From contig VGRW01000020.1 of the NCBI GenBank assembly GCA_016875225.1, positions 1 through 50,940 of the forward strand: 50,940 nt of DNA, written 5' to 3'. Shown one piece after another: positions 47,704-50,940 of the stretch (the first letter of the stretch is position 1; the number at the start of each line of letters is the position of its first letter). The DNA is from Deltaproteobacteria bacterium. Its GTDB lineage: Bacteria > Myxococcota_A > UBA9160 > SZUA-336. The position numbers and the translations under genes were made by a program. Below the pieces are notes generated by a model. The model ran no database searches. It saw only the letters and a list, made by a program, of their open reading frames with translations, and was not told where the DNA came from.

Positions 47704-48612
47704 ATGAGCCTTGCCGGGAATCTCTCCGATCTGAGCCTGCCCGAGCTGCTGCAGGTGATCGCCATGTCTCGCAAGACAGGGGCGCTGGAGATTTGCTCCG
47801 AGCGCGGCGGCGTGGCGTGGCTGGGCGTGCGCTCCGGCAGCATCGTGCGGGTGGCGCTCGGCTCGGGGGATCTCGAGCGCGAGCCCATCCTGAAGCGAGC
47901 CGGTCTGGCGCAGGATGCGCCTTCGGATCTCGTGGAGGCGGCGCTCTGGGAGGCGGCCGTCCACGCGACCCTGCGCATCTTCGAATGGACCGATGGTGAC
48001 TTCACGTTCGAGCCGCTCGCCGACCCCACGCTTTCGTGGCGCGGGCCGGCGGGCGTGATCCTGCGCAGCCCCCTCTCCTCCGATTTCCTCGCGCTCGAGG
48101 GCGCGAGGCTCGAGGACGAGAGCTCGAGCGCAGCGGCGAGCGCACGCGAGCTCGAGCGCGCGACACCTCCCGAGGCGGTCTGCTCGCCGGTCTCGGCGCC
48201 GACTGCGCGCCCGTCCTCGCTGATCTGTGTCGATGCCGAGCTTCCCGTGCTCGAACGCCTGAAGCGCGGCCTGCAATCCGACGGCACGCGCATCCACATC
48301 TTTCAGAGCGCGGCGGACGCGCTGAAGCGCTTCAAGCAGTATCTCGCCAGCGGAGAGACGCCCGCTCTGATCGTCGGAAGCATGATCGACGATCCGTTCG
48401 AGGCGCACCGAGGGCTGGGCTGGCGGCGCTTCGCCGGACGGGTGCTCGGCATCGCCCCGCGGGCGCGCGTGATCATCGTCGCGCGGTCGGGCGAGCGCGT
48501 CGCTGCGCCCGGCTTTGCGGTCGTGGCCCGCCCCGCTCCCCAGGGTGCCAGCGAGCGCGACCAGCAGAGGTTCCTGGAGGAAGTCGAGAGCGCGCTCACC
48601 GGCCGTGCGTAA
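47704..48612 (+). CDS. DUF4388 (PATAN-like) protein with degenerate receiver-like domain
   Basis: 302 residues. Residues 1-112 open MSLAGNLSDLSLPELLQVIAMSRKTGAL, a standard DUF4388/PATAN beginning, and contain GVAWLGVRSGSIVRV. After a low-complexity linker, residues about 172-300 look like a response-regulator receiver (SSLICVDAELPVLERLKRGLQ, PALIVGSMIDDP) but without the phospho-acceptor Asp in its usual position. DUF4388 domains are found with two-component proteins, often in gliding and developmental control. It is cytoplasmic. A GATAGT hexamer ends 5 bases before the ATG, so a near-leaderless mRNA is possible. Confidence 0.8.
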   Translation: MSLAGNLSDLSLPELLQVIAMSRKTGALEICSERGGVAWLGVRSGSIVRVALGSGDLEREPILKRAGLAQDAPSDLVEAALWEAAVHATLRIFEWTDGDFTFEPLADPTLSWRGPAGVILRSPLSSDFLALEGARLEDESSSAAASARELERATPPEAVCSPVSAPTARPSSLICVDAELPVLERLKRGLQSDGTRIHIFQSAADALKRFKQYLASGETPALIVGSMIDDPFEAHRGLGWRRFAGRVLGIAPRARVIIVARSGERVAAPGFAVVARPAPQGASERDQQRFLEEVESALTGRA

Positions 48613-48680
48613 AGCGCCTCGGCTCCGCGTCCGATAGGTGCGGCGTATTCGCTTGGGACTTGCGCACCGAGGAGTCGCGC

Positions 48681-49619
48681 TTGATCGCAGCCTGCCCCCA
48701 GTGTCAGACACGTTTCCGACTCGCGCGGGAGAAGCTCGGCCCGCAGGGCGCGCGCATCCGCTGCAGCCAGTGCCAGACGGTGTTCCGCGTCCAGGCGCCC
48801 GATGCGGCAGGACCGCTCACCCCCGCCGAGTCCCGGCCGAGTCCGGTCGCTGCGCCGGCCGCGCCCGCGCCGGCGGCACCACCTGCGCCCCCGAAACCGC
48901 AGCCCCCGATCGCGCACGCGCTGATCGCGGAGCCGGATGCGGAGCTCGCGAAAGGCATCGCCGATCTCTGCGCGCGCTGGCGCATCTCGTCGGAAATCGT
49001 CGAGGATGGTGCAGACGCGCTGCTCGCGATCTTCCGGAGCCCGCCCAAGCTCGCGCTGCTCGGCGCCGGGCTTCCGTCGTTCTCGGCCGAGAAGCTGTGC
49101 GAGATCGTGCGGCGATCCGGCACTCCCGAGGCTCCGAAGCTGGTCCAGGTCGCGGTGGCCTCGGAGCCGCCCGTGTCCGGCTTCGAAGCCGACGCGATGC
49201 TCGAGCCCGCGGATCTGCCCGCGGGCCTGGCCGCCGTTCTGGAGCGGCTCGGCATCGGCGCCAAGCCGGTCGAGGCGCCGCTGAAGCCGGCGCCCGTAGC
49301 CGTCGCGGCTCCGCAGCCTGCGGCCGCCGCAGCGCCCGCGCCGCCCGCGCCGGCGAAGCCGACGCGTCCCGCACCTTCGAGCGATCCCGAGATCGCGGCC
49401 GCCGAGCGACTCGCGCGCATCGCCGTCTCGGACGTGATCCTCTACAACGAGCAGAAGTTCGCGGCCGCAGCGCAGGCTGGAAACGCGGCGAAGGCGCTCG
49501 CGACCGAGCTCGAAGAGGCGCGGCAGCACTTCAACTCGCGCGTTTCGCCGATCGTGCGCCAGAACCGCGACTTCCTGCGCGAGGAGCTCGAACGGCGCGC
49601 GGCCCAGCGCAAGGCCTGA
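48681..49619 (+). CDS. MJ0042-type zinc-ribbon protein with pseudo-receiver domain
   Basis: 312 residues from a TTG at 48681 set by GAGGAG six bases upstream, which makes the N-terminus MIAACPQCQTRFRLAREKLG. Cys5, Cys8, Cys28, Cys31 form the MJ0042 zinc ribbon. A Pro/Ala linker leads to a receiver-like domain (about 78-190) whose Asp position is Gly128 (LLGAGLP instead of LLDxxLP), so it cannot be phosphorylated there. Another Pro/Ala linker precedes a charged coiled helix (about 240-312). It sits after the DUF4388 protein, which has its own degenerate receiver. The function is unknown; a scaffold or regulator is inference. Confidence 0.8.
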   Translation: MIAACPQCQTRFRLAREKLGPQGARIRCSQCQTVFRVQAPDAAGPLTPAESRPSPVAAPAAPAPAAPPAPPKPQPPIAHALIAEPDAELAKGIADLCARWRISSEIVEDGADALLAIFRSPPKLALLGAGLPSFSAEKLCEIVRRSGTPEAPKLVQVAVASEPPVSGFEADAMLEPADLPAGLAAVLERLGIGAKPVEAPLKPAPVAVAAPQPAAAAAPAPPAPAKPTRPAPSSDPEIAAAERLARIAVSDVILYNEQKFAAAAQAGNAAKALATELEEARQHFNSRVSPIVRQNRDFLREELERRAAQRKA

Positions 49620-49651
49620 GTCCGGGCGGGCGGGACGCGCGCGACTCCCGC

Positions 49652-49657
49652 TAGAAT
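49652..49657 (+). promoter_or_regulatory. Possible -10 element just before lptE
   Basis: TAGAAT ends 8 bases before the lptE ATG. No -35 and no ribosome-binding site are clear, so if used it would give a leaderless lptE-holA mRNA. It may equally be chance. Confidence 0.25.
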
Positions 49658-49665
49658 CCGCCGCG

Positions 49666-50214
49666 ATGCGCGAGCGGTCGAGGTGGGACAGAACGGGCGG
49701 TGCGATCGCCGTGTCGATCGCGTGTCTGCTCGCAAGTTCCGCGTGCGGCTATCGGCCGCTCGACGGCAGATCCGCCTTCGGGCCGGGCGTGCGCACGATC
49801 GAGCTCTACGCCTTCGAGAACGCCTCGCGCGAGCCCGGCTTCGAGCAGCAGGTCGCCGACGCCATGGTCGAGGAATTCGCGCGCCGGGCCTGGCTCGAGC
49901 CCGTGCTCCAGGGCCAGGTCGTGCGCCCCGACCTGATCATGACCGGACGGCTGCGCAGCGCGGACGTGCGCTCGAACTCGTACTCGGCCGGGGGCCTCGC
50001 TCTCGAGCAGCGCGTCGAGGTGGTCTTCGACGTGAGCGTTCGCGAGCGGGAATCCGGGAAGGTCGTCTATCGTCATCCGGACTTCCGTCTCCGCGAGATC
50101 TTTCAGTCGAGCGCCGATCCGCAGGTCTCCGCCAGCAACAAGGAGCAGGCGCTGCGCCGGGTCGCGAGTTCGATCGCAGAGCGCGTGCACGATGAGCTCT
50201 TCCAGAGGTTCTGA
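49666..50214 (+). CDS. lptE: LPS-assembly lipoprotein LptE
   Basis: 182 residues. A signal peptide ends in a lipobox (LLASSACGYRPL) with Cys27 as lipid-attachment site; ACGYRPL is the usual LptE mature start. TIELYAFENASREPGFEQQVADAMVEEF and VVFDVSVRERESGKVVYRH match LptE. It is the outer-membrane plug protein of LptD, inserting LPS, and therefore indicates a diderm, LPS-bearing cell. The stop overlaps the start of the next gene (holA), the standard lptE-holA order. Confidence 0.92.
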   Translation: MRERSRWDRTGGAIAVSIACLLASSACGYRPLDGRSAFGPGVRTIELYAFENASREPGFEQQVADAMVEEFARRAWLEPVLQGQVVRPDLIMTGRLRSADVRSNSYSAGGLALEQRVEVVFDVSVRERESGKVVYRHPDFRLREIFQSSADPQVSASNKEQALRRVASSIAERVHDELFQRF

Positions 50215-50940
50215 ATCGAAGTCCTCCCCTGGGGCCGAGCCTCCGGGGGCTCGAGCGCCGATCGCCCCGGTCGTGCTGATCGAGGGTCCCGAGGCGAGCT
50301 TGCGCGATGCTGCGCTCGCCGAGCTTCGCGAGCGGGCTCTCGCCGACGCGCCACGCGACTTCAACGAGGACCGCTTCGACTTCACCGTCTCGGGGACCGA
50401 GCCGGCCGCGATCGTCGGCGCCGCGCGCACGCTGCCCATGATGGCGCGGACGCGTCTGGTGCTCGTGCGCGGCATCGGCGAGAAGCGTGCGCAGGCCTTC
50501 ACCGAGGGCGCGCTGCTCGAGTACCTGGAGGCGCCGCTCGAGAGCACCTGTCTCGTGCTCGAGGCGGCGAGCGTCGATAAGCGCCAGCGTTGGGTGAAGC
50601 GGATCGCCAAGATCGGGCAGGTGATCGACTGTACCGGACCGAGCCGACCGGCCGACGTGCGACGCTGGATCGACGCTCGCCTCGCCGAACGGAGCCTGCG
50701 CTGCGGAGGCGGCGTGGCCGCCGCGATCTTCGATCTGGTGGGCCCGGATCTCGACCGGCTCTCGCTCGAGATCGAGAAGCTCTGCCTGCATGCAGGAGAG
50801 AGCCGGAGCATCGACGTGGATGCGGTCGGCGAGCTGGTCGGGCAGGTGCGGCCGCGGGCGCTCTACGAGCTCACCGATGCGATCGGCGAGCGCCGGCTGG
50901 CGAGCGCGCTGCGCCTGGTCGCGGAGCTCTGCGCGCAGGG
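50192..50940 (+). CDS. holA: DNA polymerase III subunit delta (partial, runs off the window)
   Basis: Starts at the ATG at 50192, inside the lptE 3' end (overlap 23 bases), and stays open to 50940 (249 complete codons). VVLIEGPEASLRDAALAELRERAL is the delta N-terminal beta strand and helix, followed by LVLVRGIGEKRAQAF and LEAPLESTCLVLEA, VDKRQRWVKRIAKIG, DVRRWIDARLAERS and LVGPDLDRLSLEIEKLCL. Delta opens the sliding clamp in the clamp-loader complex. Its N-terminus is longer than usual by about 25 residues of Ser/Pro/Gly/Glu. The C-terminal domain is outside the window. Confidence 0.93.
   Translation, partial: MSSSRGSESKSSPGAEPPGARAPIAPVVLIEGPEASLRDAALAELRERALADAPRDFNEDRFDFTVSGTEPAAIVGAARTLPMMARTRLVLVRGIGEKRAQAFTEGALLEYLEAPLESTCLVLEAASVDKRQRWVKRIAKIGQVIDCTGPSRPADVRRWIDARLAERSLRCGGGVAAAIFDLVGPDLDRLSLEIEKLCLHAGESRSIDVDAVGELVGQVRPRALYELTDAIGERRLASALRLVAELCAQ

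Noticed and set aside
1-50940. CRISPR arrays, insertion sequences, prophage or integrase genes
   Set aside because: No regular direct-repeat/spacer array, transposase DDE motif, terminal inverted repeats or integrase signature was recognised on either strand.

Overview
The window comes from a GC-rich Gram-negative bacterium (roughly 70 % G+C by eye). An outer membrane is implied by an LptE-type LPS-assembly lipoprotein. The mix of a Hanks-type Ser/Thr kinase, a wax-ester/DGAT acyltransferase, a DUF4388 protein, a zinc-finger plus histone-fold protein, a large AAA/TPR cyclase and an RHS toxin gene points to a myxobacteria-like or related 'deltaproteobacterial' lineage. This placement is inference from gene content; no 16S rRNA or marker phylogeny could be run.

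Layout. 0-2.1 kb: an N-terminally short RHS tip ending in a Cys/His peptidase-like toxin, followed one base later by an exported putative immunity protein, both less GC-rich than the rest. 2.4-9.3 kb: exodeoxyribonuclease III coupled to a beta-propeller lipoprotein, then a divergent zinc-ribbon/cyclase/AAA/TPR signalling protein and a WS/DGAT. 9.3-12.7 kb: a Ser/Thr kinase overlapping a small lipoprotein gene, a divergent zinc-finger/histone-fold protein, and an alpha/beta hydrolase. 12.7-18.7 kb: a single-polypeptide topoisomerase III-RecQ-HRDC fusion and a TMTC-like membrane glycosyltransferase with TPRs. 18.7-34.8 kb: an accessory-metabolism stretch (SDR, two GNATs, a short 3-hydroxyacyl-CoA dehydrogenase, rhomboid protease, tandem UspA, a CxxCH protein, a nuclease-fold EEP protein, a TerB-like/PolB-type exonuclease pair, DUF99 plus PPi-type phosphofructokinase, an AAA ATPase, a phosphodiester-glycosidase-like protein, a beta-helix protein, two GSTs, HlyIII). 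34.8-39.2 kb: tRNA-Glu(CTC), nucleoside phosphorylase-NagA, a strong terminator, tRNA-Gln(CTG) and gltX.

39.2-50.9 kb is a dense housekeeping run on the + strand: yceD(DUF177)-rpmF-fabD-fabG-acpP-fabF-glyA-nrdR-ribD-ribH-nusB, an M17-N-like protein, two proteins with degenerate receiver domains, lptE and the start of holA. It couples fatty-acid synthesis to ribosome, one-carbon, ribonucleotide-reductase-control and flavin genes. plsX, fabH, ribE and ribBA, often found in such clusters, are not here.

The two strongest points for follow-up are the zinc-finger/histone-fold protein (11224-11745) and the TopoIII-RecQ fusion (12697-16710), which puts the two enzymes of the dissolvasome pathway on one chain. 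The RHS toxin/immunity pair, the pseudo-receiver pair and the gltX-tRNA-Gln unit are the next most informative. Long open frames antisense to real genes are common here because of the GC content and were left out.
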